A stretch of 64,000 bases of DNA from Fimenecus sp964540535 (lineage in GTDB: Bacteria > Bacillota > Clostridia > Oscillospirales > Acutalibacteraceae): NCBI GenBank assembly GCA_964540535.1, contig CAZIMO010000001.1, forward strand, positions 1-64,000, given 5' to 3'. The position numbers and the translations under genes are program-made. How positions within the stretch are numbered: the first letter of the stretch is position 1; each line of letters begins with the position of its first letter. The notes beneath the pieces were generated by a model. It was not told the origin of the DNA. It worked only from the letters and a program-made list of their open reading frames with translations, and made no database searches. Positions 7,416-17,195 of the stretch are shown here, piece by piece.

Positions 7416-9404
7416 TTATTCTTCAACAGGAGCTTCTTCTGCAACTTCTTCAACGGTAGTTTCTTCAACAGGAGCGTCAAGAAGCGCTTTGATTGAAAGG
7501 CTTACTCTCTTCTTATCAAAGTCGATTTCCATAATCTTTGCCTTAACAACATCGCCCACCTTAAGAACCTCAGCAGGAGTGCCGATGTGCTTATGAGAAA
7601 TCTGTGAAATGTGAATAAGACCGTCAACGCCAGGTATAATCTGTGCGAATGCACCGAATGTTGTAAGGCTCACTACCTTGCACTCAACTTCACTGTCAAC
7701 GGGATAATCACGCTTGAGAATTTCCCAAGGATTATCTTCAACTTTTTTGTAGCCGAGAGAAATCTTTTTGTTTTCTCTGTCGAGTTCCTTAACATAAACC
7801 TCAACAGTATCGCCAACCTTAACAACCTCTGAGGGATGCTTAATTCTCTGCCATGAAAGCTCTGAAATATGTACCATACCGTCAACACCGCCGAGGTCAA
7901 CGAAAGCGCCGTAGTTTGTAAGGCTTCTTACTGTACCTGTATAAACATTGCCCTCTGCAACATTTGCCCAAAATGCGTCTTCAACTTCTTTTTTCTTTGC
8001 AAGCGCAACCTCACGGATTGAACCTACAACCTTTCTTCTCTGCTTGTTTACTTCAATAATCTTGTATTCAACAGTTGTTTTGAGAAGATCTTCAAGAGAA
8101 TCGCTTCTTCTCATTTTGGCAAGAGAAGCAGGAATAAATACCTTGATAGAACCGCTCTGTACAAATACACCCTTATTGTCGCCTACGATACCTGTAACAA
8201 CGCCTTCGCGAACTGTATCGTCAACTTCGAGATTTTCCCAAATAGCACCGCGGTCATAAAGACGCTTTGAAAGCTTGATTGTGCCTTCAACATCATTTGT
8301 CTTCATAATGCGAAGTTTGATTTCGTCGCCAACCTTAAGCTCTGCTTTTGGGTCAGCTGAAGGGTCATCACTATATTCATCAAAAGAAACATAGCCTGTG
8401 TGCTTTCTGCCTGCAATTTCAACCTGAATTTCGGTTGCTGTGAATCCTACAACAGTTCCGACAACATTCTGGTCAGAGCTCATGCTGTTAAGTGATTCTT
8501 CAAGCATCTGCTCAAAGCCTGCGGTCTCCTCCATATTGATTGTGTTTGCGTTTTCTAAAATTTCGGACATGGTTTTTAGTACCTCCTTAATTATACTATC
8601 GGGCGTTGAAGCACCCGCAGTAACGCCTATTGAGCTGATTCCGTAAAAGGCTATGTCCAAAAGCTCATTTGCGGTTTCAATCAAATAAGTCGGGCAATTA
8701 GGCTCACAAACTGCCTTAAGCTTTGCAGTGTTTGAGCTTGTTCTTCCCCCAATAATTATCATCATATCATTTTTCTGTGATAAATCGAGAGCCTCTGCCT
8801 GTCTTTCTTCGGTCGCACTACATATTGTATCAAAAATAATTGCATTTGTATAGTGTAAATTTATTTTTTTTACACATTTTTTCCATTCTTTTATGCTAAA
8901 AGTAGTCTGTGAAACCACAATAAACGGTTTTTCTTCGTTAAAAGAACGGCAAATTAATATTTCTTCAAGCTCATCGGCAGAATTAAATACAAAGCACTCG
9001 CCTGCACAGTAGCTTTTTATGCCAACAACTTCTGGGTGAGTTTTATCACCCGCTATCAGCACCGGAAGTGTTTTACTTGAATTCTTTTGGACTATTTTAT
9101 GTATTTTTTTGACAAAAGGACAGGTGGCATCAATATAATCAAGCTTGTTTTCTTCACAATAATCAAGAATATCACGCTCAACACCGTGAGTGCGTATTAC
9201 GACCCTTTTATCTTTTTCGGCTTCTTCAATATTATCAATAATATTCACGCCACGGCTTTGCAAATCTTCAATTACCTGCGGATTGTGAATAATAGGACCC
9301 AATGTACAAACATCAAATCCGTCACCGACCAAATCATAAAGCATATTGACAGCACGGTTCACTCCGAAGCAAAAGCCTGCTGTTTTTGCAAGAGTTATCT
9401 GCAT
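7416..9404 (-). CDS. ispH: IspH (HMBPP reductase) fused to ribosomal protein S1 domains
   Basis: 662 residues from the ATG at 9402-9404 (MQITLAKTAG), which has GGGAG at 8-nt spacing. Residues 1-285 are 4-hydroxy-3-methylbut-2-enyl diphosphate reductase, the last MEP-pathway step to IPP/DMAPP; the three [4Fe-4S] cysteines are in GFCFGVNRA, DATCPFVKK and DTICSATEERQ. Residues about 300-650 hold four S1 RNA-binding repeats, the last two canonical (TNYGAFVDLGGVDGMVHISEL, cut here to its core, and TFGAFAQIIPGVDGLIHIS). This fusion is well known in Clostridia. The acidic tail is EETTVEEVAEEAPVEE. The gene overlaps plsC by 10 bp. Confidence 0.95.
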   Translation of the reverse strand: MQITLAKTAGFCFGVNRAVNMLYDLVGDGFDVCTLGPIIHNPQVIEDLQSRGVNIIDNIEEAEKDKRVVIRTHGVERDILDYCEENKLDYIDATCPFVKKIHKIVQKNSSKTLPVLIAGDKTHPEVVGIKSYCAGECFVFNSADELEEILICRSFNEEKPFIVVSQTTFSIKEWKKCVKKINLHYTNAIIFDTICSATEERQAEALDLSQKNDMMIIIGGRTSSNTAKLKAVCEPNCPTYLIETANELLDIAFYGISSIGVTAGASTPDSIIKEVLKTMSEILENANTINMEETAGFEQMLEESLNSMSSDQNVVGTVVGFTATEIQVEIAGRKHTGYVSFDEYSDDPSADPKAELKVGDEIKLRIMKTNDVEGTIKLSKRLYDRGAIWENLEVDDTVREGVVTGIVGDNKGVFVQSGSIKVFIPASLAKMRRSDSLEDLLKTTVEYKIIEVNKQRRKVVGSIREVALAKKKEVEDAFWANVAEGNVYTGTVRSLTNYGAFVDLGGVDGMVHISELSWQRIKHPSEVVKVGDTVEVYVKELDRENKKISLGYKKVEDNPWEILKRDYPVDSEVECKVVSLTTFGAFAQIIPGVDGLIHISQISHKHIGTPAEVLKVGDVVKAKIMEIDFDKKRVSLSIKALLDAPVEETTVEEVAEEAPVEE

Positions 9405-10042
9405 TTGCAATTCTCCCAAAGCTCTGTAATTTTTTTCATAATTAAATTTGCGGCGATTTTATTCTCTTTTGTTTTACCTCCGTCTGTAAAGCCCAAGTCA
9501 CTGTTTTTAATTGCTTCGCCGAATTTAACAATAACCTTTGAACCTGCTTTGTCTTTATTTTCCATATAAATCCCCACAGGAACAATATCTGCACCTGTAT
9601 AACGTGCGATATAGCCTATACCGGATTTCGCCTTTTGCGGCGAGCCGTCTTCAGAACGGGTACCCTCGGGGAAAATACATAGCACTTCTCCACGGCGGAC
9701 AAGCTCAATTCCGTAATTTATTGCTGTCATATCGCCTTTGCCACGAACAATCGGAAACGCGTTGAGATGGGTAATAGCTTTATTAAGCACTGAATTTTCA
9801 AAAAGCTCATATTTTGCTATATAATGAAACAGTCTTTTTGAAGCCATTGCAATAAACAGAGGGTCAAATTCGCTGACATGATTTGGCGCAATTATAAATC
9901 CGCCGCTTCTGTCAAGATTCTCAAGACCTTCAAACTCAACCTTATAATAAGTCTTGCAAAGAAGCGTACCAAGAGGGCGAATTATATTCATCATTTTATA
10001 ATTTTTAAAATTTGTGTAGTCAAAATTAGGTTTTACAGACAT
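9395..10042 (-). CDS. plsC: 1-acyl-sn-glycerol-3-phosphate acyltransferase
   Basis: 215 residues. PlsC acylates lysophosphatidic acid to phosphatidic acid at the membrane. The catalytic NHX4D motif is NHVSEFD (H55, D60); the substrate-binding motif is FPEGTRS, followed by KSGIGYIAR and a VPVGI block. Its ATG shares one base with the cmk stop (TAATG), so the two are translationally coupled. The order cmk-plsC-ispH/rpsA is conserved in many Clostridia. It is somewhat short, but all acyltransferase blocks are present. Confidence 0.93.
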   Translation of the reverse strand: MSVKPNFDYTNFKNYKMMNIIRPLGTLLCKTYYKVEFEGLENLDRSGGFIIAPNHVSEFDPLFIAMASKRLFHYIAKYELFENSVLNKAITHLNAFPIVRGKGDMTAINYGIELVRRGEVLCIFPEGTRSEDGSPQKAKSGIGYIARYTGADIVPVGIYMENKDKAGSKVIVKFGEAIKNSDLGFTDGGKTKENKIAANLIMKKITELWENCKCR

Positions 10043-10704
10043 TAAATCTTCTCCTTGACTGTATTTACTATTTTTTCTATTGATTCTTCAAGAGTATAGC
10101 CTGTTGTATTAACGGTTACTGAATCTTCGGCAGGCTTTAAGGGGGCAATTTCACGGTGGGAGTCGTTGTAATCGCGAACTCTTAAATCATCAAGCACCTC
10201 TTGAAATGTAACCTTACTGCCCTTTTCTTTAAGTTCTTTGTATCTTCTCATTGCACGCTCTTCATCATCAGCCGTTAAGAAAATTTTCACCTGTGCATTG
10301 GGAAGAACGACCGTTCCTATATCTCTGCCGTCCATAATACAGTTATTTTTTTCGGCAATATCACGCTGTAAATCGAACAGGAACGCACGGACATCAGGAA
10401 TTGCAGAAACATTTGATGCCGCCATTGACGCTTCCGGAAGCCTGATTTCAGTTGATACATCGTCGCCATTTAAAAATATATGCTGAACACCGTCAATGAA
10501 TTTGAGTTCAACAGTAATTTCGTTAAGAGCCTTGCTTACATTTTCAGCATCATTTGTTGTAATGCCGTTGCGAATACAGTAAACGCCTACAGCACGGTAA
10601 AGTGCGCCTGTATCAACATAGATATAGCCAAGCTTTGCCGCCGCCGCACGGGCAACTGTACTTTTGCCTGCCCCGGCAGGACCGTCAATTGCAATATTTA
10701 TCAT
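10042..10704 (-). CDS. cmk: Cytidylate kinase
   Basis: 220 residues from the ATG at 10702-10704 (MINIAIDGPAGAGKS). An upstream in-frame GTG sits inside the ribosome-binding sequence and is rejected. Cmk phosphorylates CMP and dCMP with ATP. The P-loop is GPAGAGKST, the DTGALYRAVG block follows, DGRDIGTVVLPNA is the CMP-binding signature, and the lid carries RRYKELKEKG. It is first in the cmk-plsC-ispH/rpsA operon. Confidence 0.96.
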   Translation of the reverse strand: MINIAIDGPAGAGKSTVARAAAAKLGYIYVDTGALYRAVGVYCIRNGITTNDAENVSKALNEITVELKFIDGVQHIFLNGDDVSTEIRLPEASMAASNVSAIPDVRAFLFDLQRDIAEKNNCIMDGRDIGTVVLPNAQVKIFLTADDEERAMRRYKELKEKGSKVTFQEVLDDLRVRDYNDSHREIAPLKPAEDSVTVNTTGYTLEESIEKIVNTVKEKI

Positions 10705-10743
10705 AATAATTACCCTCACCTTTTCATTTTCTTTATTTTTTTG

Positions 10744-11982
10744 TTATATTACTGCATTTACACCTGCAAGATGACCTGTGGAAAATGCAATTTGAAGATT
10801 AAATCCGCCTGTGTAGCCGTCACAGTCAATTACTTCGCCGGCAAAATAAAGACCTGAACAAAGCTTACTTTCCATTGTTTTAGGGTTAATTTCACTGATT
10901 TTCACACCGCCGGATGTGACGATTGCCTCGGAAATATCGTTGAAATCAATTACGGTAAGCTTAACTGATTTTACTGCATCAACAAGATTTTTACGCATCT
11001 CTTTTGTAATTTGATTTGCCTTTTCAGAGGGTTTAATTTGTGCCGAACGAAGAATTGGCGTAATCATTGATTTTGGTAAAAGAAGCGCTAAAATATTTGA
11101 AATTGATTTATTACTGTTATCGGCAAAATCACGAAGAATTCTTGCCTCAAGCTTTTCGTGTGAAAGAGCAGGCTTTAAGTCAATATAAATTTCGTATCTT
11201 TCTTTTTCCATATCACGCATATGCGCGCTTGCAGAAAGAATCATAGGACCCGAAACACCGAAATGTGTAAAAAGCATTTCTCCGAAATCGTCATAGATAT
11301 CTTTTTTCTTTTTAGTATCCATAATTCTGATTGCAACATTTTTAAGGGAAAGTCCCATACATTCACTGCAAATCCCTTCGCGGCAAACGAGTGCCGAAAG
11401 CGACGGGCGAAGATCTGTTACTGTATGACCTGCACTTTTCGCCAATTTATATCCGTCACCGCTTGAGCCTGTTTTAGGGTACGAAAGTCCGCCTGTTGCT
11501 ATTATGACAGCATCAGCATTATAAGTATTGCTCGATTCGGTTTTTACACCGCAGATCTTATTATTTTCAATTATCAGTTCGGTAACACGCTCATTTTTTC
11601 GCTGAACTCCCATATCGGTAATGTAGCGGTTAAGAGCATCTACAATATCAACTGCTTTGTCGCTTACAGGAAAAACACGGTCGCCGCGCTCGACTTTTAA
11701 CGGAACACCGTAACTCTCAAAAAAATCCATAACATCACGGTTATCAAATGATGAAAATGCACTGTATAAAAATCTTCCGTTACTCGGTATATTCTGTATA
11801 AAAGATTGCGCATCGCTCACATTGTTTGTGACATTACATCTGCCCTTACCTGTGATTAAAACCTTGCGCGCAATTCTTTCGTTCCGTTCAAGAAGCAGAA
11901 CATCTGCTCCGTTCTCTGCTGCAACGCCTGCTGCCATTGTGCCTGCGGCGCCTGCACCAATCACTATAACTTTTTTATTCAT
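10744..11982 (-). CDS. HI0933-like FAD-dependent flavoprotein
   Basis: 412 residues from the ATG at 11980-11982 (MNKKVIVIGAGAAGTMAA), which has GGAG at 6-nt spacing; the frame stays open further upstream into rpiR. Family members are predicted NAD(P)/FAD oxidoreductases of the BaiN/HI0933 group with no general physiological role assigned. Seen: the dinucleotide-binding GAGAAGTMAAGVAAENG, GKGRCNVTNN, a second GG motif in IIATGGLSYPKTGSSGDGY, and the C-terminal FAGEVIDCDGYTGGFNLQIAFSTG typical of this family. The start overlaps the rpiR stop by 8 bp, so the pair is co-transcribed. Confidence 0.9.
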   Translation of the reverse strand: MNKKVIVIGAGAAGTMAAGVAAENGADVLLLERNERIARKVLITGKGRCNVTNNVSDAQSFIQNIPSNGRFLYSAFSSFDNRDVMDFFESYGVPLKVERGDRVFPVSDKAVDIVDALNRYITDMGVQRKNERVTELIIENNKICGVKTESSNTYNADAVIIATGGLSYPKTGSSGDGYKLAKSAGHTVTDLRPSLSALVCREGICSECMGLSLKNVAIRIMDTKKKKDIYDDFGEMLFTHFGVSGPMILSASAHMRDMEKERYEIYIDLKPALSHEKLEARILRDFADNSNKSISNILALLLPKSMITPILRSAQIKPSEKANQITKEMRKNLVDAVKSVKLTVIDFNDISEAIVTSGGVKISEINPKTMESKLCSGLYFAGEVIDCDGYTGGFNLQIAFSTGHLAGVNAVI

Positions 11983-12850
11983 TTTCTGCTCCGTCTGACT
12001 TATCATAAACCTGATATTCGTCCCAAATACTTTCAAGCTTATTAAAATTGCTGTAAGCATCTTCACGCCTGCTAAAAGTTACTGCAACTATCAAAGCATT
12101 TATAAGGCTTAACGGCGCTACAAGAGAATCGACAACCGATACCATATCGCTTTTTGCCACAAGAAGATTATCGGCATATTCTGCAATAGGAGAATCCTTT
12201 GAATCGGTAATTGCAATTATTTTTGTTCCGCGGTCACTAATAAAGCGGAGTGCATTGATTGTTTGTTTTGAATATCGCGGAAAGCTTATTGCAACGCAAA
12301 CATCTTCTTTATCTATTCTGAACATCTGCTCAAACATTTCACTGCTGCTTGAAGTATTGACAAGAACAACATTTTCAAAAACAGGATTTAAATAAAAATA
12401 CAAAAAGCCTGCCAAAGCCGCTGAGCTTCGTACACCGAGAATGTAAATTCTTTTTGCTTTATTTATAGTTTCAACCGCTTTTGCAAATTCATCAGCAGAA
12501 ATTTGTTCAAGAGTATCACGAATAAGCTCAATATCGCCGTTGAGAACCTTTTTTATTGCATCCTGCTCGCCTATTAAAGTGCTTGAAACTTCCATACGCT
12601 GAACAGCTGTAAGCTTTGACTTAATCATCTGCTGAAGCTCTTTCTGAAGCTCCGGATAGCCTTTAAAGCCCATTTCGGTTGCAAAACGCACAACCGTTGA
12701 TTCGCTTACACCGACGGTTGTACCAAGCTTTGATGCGGTCATAAATGCTGCTTTATCATAATTTTCAGTAATATACTGAGCAAGCTTTTTATGTCCTTTT
12801 GAAAGCTTTTTATCTTTAATATCAGCTTTTGTTAAAATAAAATTTTTCAT
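11975..12850 (-). CDS. RpiR-family transcriptional regulator (HTH + SIS)
   Basis: 291 residues from the ATG at 12848-12850, which has CGGAG at 9-nt spacing. Residues 1-77 are the RpiR helix-turn-helix (VGVSESTVVRFATEMGFKGYPELQKEL); residues about 110-250 are a SIS sugar-phosphate isomerase-type domain (RIYILGVRSSAALAGFLYFYL, SFPRYSKQTINAL, IIAITDS). Such regulators usually sense phosphosugars. It is coupled to the HI0933 flavoprotein; no sugar operon is attached, so the ligand cannot be guessed. Confidence 0.88.
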   Translation of the reverse strand: MKNFILTKADIKDKKLSKGHKKLAQYITENYDKAAFMTASKLGTTVGVSESTVVRFATEMGFKGYPELQKELQQMIKSKLTAVQRMEVSSTLIGEQDAIKKVLNGDIELIRDTLEQISADEFAKAVETINKAKRIYILGVRSSAALAGFLYFYLNPVFENVVLVNTSSSSEMFEQMFRIDKEDVCVAISFPRYSKQTINALRFISDRGTKIIAITDSKDSPIAEYADNLLVAKSDMVSVVDSLVAPLSLINALIVAVTFSRREDAYSNFNKLESIWDEYQVYDKSDGAENE

Positions 12851-12924
12851 CCAAAACAACTCCGAAGAACAATTAGCCTATTTAATATACTATAATTCCG
12901 CTGTAAAAACAAGCATTTTTGCAA

Positions 12925-14118
12925 CTAATCTTGCAAAATACTGCATTTTACGAGTGAAAATGTCATTTCTTTTGAACATTCTGTTGAATTTTGCATAATC
13001 AGCGAATAAAGATCCCCCGATTTGTTTTCTAATGCAAAAATTCTTTCTGCATCTGCTGATTTAAGTTTTAATATATCGGAATAAGAAACTACAAATGGTA
13101 TTTTACAGTCAGAAGCAAGTCTACCCATAATTTCTGTTGACGCTGTATTAAAACCTAAAAGTCTGCAATAAGGTACTGATATATCCAAATCGTAGGCAGT
13201 AATACCGAATATTGACGAAAGCACAGCCCGCCTTATTCGTGAATGTGTAAAGCGTTTAGATTTTGCCTTATCATAAATTTCTTTAAGGCTTGTACTGTCT
13301 TTGATTACGGCTTTAATACGATTTTCAAGCCCCTCCGCCATATTGGCAGTACAAGATAAATCCTCATTTAGTTTTGAACGCAGTAAAGCAAGCGAAGCAA
13401 GGTTATATTTTTCAGCAGAAACAAATTGACCGTGTTGCAATGCTTCCATATATATATCAACCGTATTTTCAGGAACAAAATCTGAAAAATCTTTACCGAC
13501 ACTTATTAGATTGCGTATATGTGTTGCCGATGCAATTCCGTTAATTGCCTTTGCATCATTATAGCCTGCACCTATACGGGAAACCGGCACAGGTATCATT
13601 TTAGAATTAAGCCTTTTTATGGCTTTCATATATTCAAGCGCAAGTATATTATTGGGAGTTGAAATGTCACATCCATTGGCATTGTATTCATTAAATGCAC
13701 TCTGGCGGGCAACAGGATAATTTATGCCTGTTTCAAGATATTTCATAACTTTTGCGTCAAATGCTTCATCTTCGAAAATGCTTACAGCTTTTTCAAGATC
13801 CATGGCATCGCTATCTTCTGTACCGAAGGCAAGCTTATCACACCCAAAATTATTTAATATCTTAACTGCATTATAAGCAAATATTTCAGCAGAGGCAGTT
13901 GCAAAAACGAAAGGCAGTTCCAAAACAATATCAGCGCCGTTTAAAAGTGCCGTTTTAACTCTTGTTTCTTTGGAAAACAGCGCAGGTTCCCCTCTCTGCA
14001 CAAAATTTCCGCTCATTACGCAAACAACCGTATCGCCTTGTTTTTTCACACTGTCAATTAAATATTTATGCCCTTTGTGAAATGGATTAAATTCGCAAAC
14101 AATACCGATTACCGACAT
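12925..14118 (-). CDS. tmcAL: tRNA(Met) cytidine acetate ligase
   Basis: 397 residues. TmcAL makes acetylcytidine at the wobble base of elongator tRNA-Met using acetate and ATP. The nucleotidyltransferase motif is GIVCEFNPFHKGHKYLI (4-20), followed by MSGNFVQRGEPALFSK and the VLELPFVFATASAEIFA block. The C-terminal RNA-binding part includes the SRIRRAVLSSIFGIT-like segment (FTHSRIRRAVL). Divergent from ackA, which is suggestive because acetate is this enzyme's substrate. Confidence 0.92.
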   Translation of the reverse strand: MSVIGIVCEFNPFHKGHKYLIDSVKKQGDTVVCVMSGNFVQRGEPALFSKETRVKTALLNGADIVLELPFVFATASAEIFAYNAVKILNNFGCDKLAFGTEDSDAMDLEKAVSIFEDEAFDAKVMKYLETGINYPVARQSAFNEYNANGCDISTPNNILALEYMKAIKRLNSKMIPVPVSRIGAGYNDAKAINGIASATHIRNLISVGKDFSDFVPENTVDIYMEALQHGQFVSAEKYNLASLALLRSKLNEDLSCTANMAEGLENRIKAVIKDSTSLKEIYDKAKSKRFTHSRIRRAVLSSIFGITAYDLDISVPYCRLLGFNTASTEIMGRLASDCKIPFVVSYSDILKLKSADAERIFALENKSGDLYSLIMQNSTECSKEMTFSLVKCSILQD

Positions 14119-14154
14119 AATAAAAGAACCTCACTAAAATATGGTAAAAATTAC

Positions 14155-14183
14155 TTGAAATTAAATAAACACAAGTATATAAT
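14155..14183 (+). promoter_or_regulatory. Promoter of ackA
   Basis: TTGAAA (14155-14160) and TATAAT (14178-14183) with a 17-nt spacer, about 45 nt upstream of the Shine-Dalgarno. Confidence 0.75.
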
Positions 14184-14236
14184 AATACAGTATGAAAATT
14201 ACTTCAAGAAAGAATTTAATTATTTGGAGGATAAAA

Positions 14237-15457
14237 ATGAAAATTCTCGTTATTAACGCAGGAAGTTCATCACTTAAATATCAGCTTATTGATATGACTG
14301 ATGAAAGTGTAATCGCAAAGGGTATTTGCGAAAGAGTAGGTTCTGAAGACGCTTGTATCAGCTTCAAAACTACCGAGGGTAAAAAGATTGAGTATAATGC
14401 TCCTATGACAAACCACACCGAAGCATTTGCAGAGGTTAAAAAGGTACTTACCGAGGGTGAATACAAGGTTATTGACGATATCAGCGAAATCACAGCAGTC
14501 GGTCACCGTGTTGTTCAGGGCGGTTCTCTTTTCAACAAGAGTATGCTCATAAATGATGAAGTTATCAAGGGCATTGATGAAATGTCAGCTCTTGCGCCCC
14601 TTCACAACCCTGCACATATTCAAGGAATTAACGCAAGTATTGAGCTTTTCGGCAAGGATGTTCCCCAAGTTGCGGTTTTTGACAACGCATTCCACAGCAC
14701 AATGCCTGCTGAAGCTTACACATTCCCTATTCCTTACGAATTCTATGAAAAATATCAAGTTCGTAAATACGGCTTTCACGGTACATCACACCGTTTTGTA
14801 AGTGCAAGATGCGCAGAAGTAATGTGCAAGAATATTGAAGACCTTAAAATTGTTACCTGCCACCTCGGTAACGGTTCATCAATCACAGCAGTTAAGGGCG
14901 GCAAGGTTATTGACACAACAATGGGTCTTACTCCCCTTGACGGTCTTATTATGGGTACACGCTGCGGTGCAGTTGACCCCTCCGCAATTCTTTTTGTTAT
15001 GGAAAAAGAAAATCTTTCTGTTAAAGAAATGGATACTCTTCTTAACAAGAAATCCGGTATTCTCGGTATTTCGGGATTAAACTCTGACGACCGCGATGTT
15101 AAGGCAGAGGCTGCAACAAACGAAAAAGGTCTTGGCAAACGCTGTCAGCTTGCAAGAGATATTCTTGCATATCAGATTAAGAGATATATCGGCGCTTACA
15201 CTGCCGCTATGGACGGTATTGACGCAATTGTATTCACAGGCGGTATCGGTGAAAATGCTGATGATATTCGTGCAAAGGTCTGCAAAGAGCTTACATTCCT
15301 CGGCATTGAAATCAACGAGGAATACGGTAAAACTCTTGTAAAAGGCGCTGAAGGTGAGCTTTCAACCGAAAACTCAAAGGTTAAGGTTTATGTTCTTCCT
15401 ACAAACGAAGAGCTTGTTATTGCAAGAGATACAAGAGATATTGTAAACGCTCTTTAA
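14237..15457 (+). CDS. ackA: Acetate kinase
   Basis: 406 residues from the ATG at 14237, with GGAGG at 14226-14230; the frame extends 15 codons upstream, inside the 5' untranslated region, and that part is not used. AckA interconverts acetyl phosphate plus ADP with acetate plus ATP. Signatures: NAGSSSLKYQL at the N-terminus, HRVVQGGSLF, the AVFDNAFHSTMP block, GFHGTSHRFV, HLGNGSSITAV and FTGGIGENA near the C-terminus. No pta gene lies beside it in the window. A strong promoter and terminator make it monocistronic. Confidence 0.98.
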   Translation: MKILVINAGSSSLKYQLIDMTDESVIAKGICERVGSEDACISFKTTEGKKIEYNAPMTNHTEAFAEVKKVLTEGEYKVIDDISEITAVGHRVVQGGSLFNKSMLINDEVIKGIDEMSALAPLHNPAHIQGINASIELFGKDVPQVAVFDNAFHSTMPAEAYTFPIPYEFYEKYQVRKYGFHGTSHRFVSARCAEVMCKNIEDLKIVTCHLGNGSSITAVKGGKVIDTTMGLTPLDGLIMGTRCGAVDPSAILFVMEKENLSVKEMDTLLNKKSGILGISGLNSDDRDVKAEAATNEKGLGKRCQLARDILAYQIKRYIGAYTAAMDGIDAIVFTGGIGENADDIRAKVCKELTFLGIEINEEYGKTLVKGAEGELSTENSKVKVYVLPTNEELVIARDTRDIVNAL

Positions 15458-15480
15458 TTCTTTAATCAAGATATAAATTA

Positions 15481-15510
15481 AGCCGTGCAGAAATGCACGG
15501 CTTTTTTATT
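15481..15510 (+). terminator. Intrinsic terminator of ackA
   Basis: AGCCGTGCA / TGCACGGCT with a GAAA tetraloop (15481-15502) and a T-rich tail. The convergent nptA-type gene ends 25 nt away, so it may work in both directions. Confidence 0.9.
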
Positions 15511-15526
15511 TTTATTTGTTGCCGTA

Positions 15527-17185
15527 TCAATATGACTGAACGACATCCTTGTCAACGGGAACCTTTTGAGCGGGCTTCTTTTTAACGGCAAAGGCAATAT
15601 TCTTTGAATGGTCGCCTACGCGCTCAAAGTCAATAAGAGTATTTACGAACATCATACCTGCTCTTGTTTCACAGTGTTCGTGATTAAGACGGCGAAGATG
15701 CGCGTCTTGATAGCGTTCCTTCAAATTATCAGAAACAGTTTCAAGGGTTTCAATGCGTTTTGCCTCTTCGACAGTAAGTTCTTGCTTTTTAAAAGCAGCA
15801 ATTGACGCGTCAAGCAATTCCACAACGCACTTATGCATTGTTTCAAGCTCCGCAACAGCTTCTTCTGAAATTGCAAGCTTTTCGTTACTGCGGACTGTAA
15901 CAGCTTCACTGAGGTTCACTGCGTGGTCGCCTATACGCTCAATATCGTTGATAACATGGAAAAGCCTACCGATATATTTTGCATCGGAATAATCCAAATC
16001 AAGTGCATTGATTTTAACAAGATGTCTTGTTATTCCGTGATTTAAGAAGTTAATTACATCTTCAACCGATTGTATTTTTTCGCATTTTGAGGGGTCATTT
16101 TTTATAAGAGCTTTTGCCGCACGGTCAAAATTATCACGAGCAAGATAAGCCATTCTTACAACCTCTTTACCGATTTGCTCAACGGCAACGGGCGGAGTTG
16201 TAAGAAGATGCTCGTCATAGAACTTAAATTCAAGCTTTGAGTCCTCCGGCTCTTTATCAGGAACAAGAATACAAGCCATTTTTATAATCCAATTTGCAAA
16301 AGGCAAAAGGACAATTGTACTCACAACATTAAATATAATATGAGCGGTTGAAATCTGTACAGATACATTGCCGCTTATTCTTTCAAGCAATGATGTATAT
16401 GATGTAAATGCAGTGATAAGCAGGAATATAAATGTACCCATAACATTGAACAGCAAGTGCATAACTGCCGTTCTTTTAGAGTTTGTTTTTGCGCCTGCTG
16501 CTGAAAGAAGCGCTGTAACGCAAGTACCTATATTTTGTCCTAAAAGAATATAGATCGCAAAATCAATCGGGATAAGGCCCTGCACCGCAAGTGCCTGCAA
16601 AATACCAATACTTGCAGACGAGCTTTGAATTACGGCGGTAAGTACAATACCTATGAGTATTCCCACGATAGGATTACTGTAATTTGTCATAAAGTAAACA
16701 AAAACTTCAGAATCCCTTAATGGTGCCATTGCCTCCGACATTGTTTCCATACCTAAAAACAGCATACCGAAGCCTGCAACCGTTTGACCGATGTGTTTGA
16801 TTATGTCTTTCTTTACGAAAAGCATTACAAACACGCCGATAAAAAGTGCGACAGGCGCAATACCGCTTAAATCAAGGGCTATAAGCACGCTTGTAACAGT
16901 TGTACCTATATTAGCGCCCATAATTACACCGACGGCCTGCGCAAGAGTCATAAGACCTGCGTTAACAAAGCCGACAACCATAACCGTTGTTGCTGATGAG
17001 CTTTGAATTAGTGCTGTCACAAGCGCACCCATAAGAACCGCAAGAAATCTGTTTTTAGTGAGCGCACCCAAAATTTTCTTCATTTTTGAGCCTGCGGTGT
17101 ATTCAAGACCGTCACCCATGGCGTTGATACCGTAGAGGAACAAGCCGATACCCGCTAAAAAAGATAATAAATGTGTTATTGTCAT
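15527..17185 (-). CDS. Na+/phosphate cotransporter with PhoU-like domain
   Basis: 552 residues. Two inverted Na/Pi-cotransporter repeats carry the QSSSATTVMVVGFVNAG and QSSSASIGILQA signatures, with about eight hydrophobic segments between 1 and 310. Residues about 340-540 form a PhoU-like helical domain (IGDHAVNLSE, ERVGDHSKNIAFAV). Homologues (NptA/YjbB type) move phosphate with Na+. It is last in a GDPD-GH20-transporter run, 10 bp behind the GH20 gene; phosphate release by upstream enzymes could explain the grouping, but that is inference. Confidence 0.93.
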   Translation of the reverse strand: MTITHLLSFLAGIGLFLYGINAMGDGLEYTAGSKMKKILGALTKNRFLAVLMGALVTALIQSSSATTVMVVGFVNAGLMTLAQAVGVIMGANIGTTVTSVLIALDLSGIAPVALFIGVFVMLFVKKDIIKHIGQTVAGFGMLFLGMETMSEAMAPLRDSEVFVYFMTNYSNPIVGILIGIVLTAVIQSSSASIGILQALAVQGLIPIDFAIYILLGQNIGTCVTALLSAAGAKTNSKRTAVMHLLFNVMGTFIFLLITAFTSYTSLLERISGNVSVQISTAHIIFNVVSTIVLLPFANWIIKMACILVPDKEPEDSKLEFKFYDEHLLTTPPVAVEQIGKEVVRMAYLARDNFDRAAKALIKNDPSKCEKIQSVEDVINFLNHGITRHLVKINALDLDYSDAKYIGRLFHVINDIERIGDHAVNLSEAVTVRSNEKLAISEEAVAELETMHKCVVELLDASIAAFKKQELTVEEAKRIETLETVSDNLKERYQDAHLRRLNHEHCETRAGMMFVNTLIDFERVGDHSKNIAFAVKKKPAQKVPVDKDVVQSY

Positions 17186-17195
17186 TTGCTTTTTC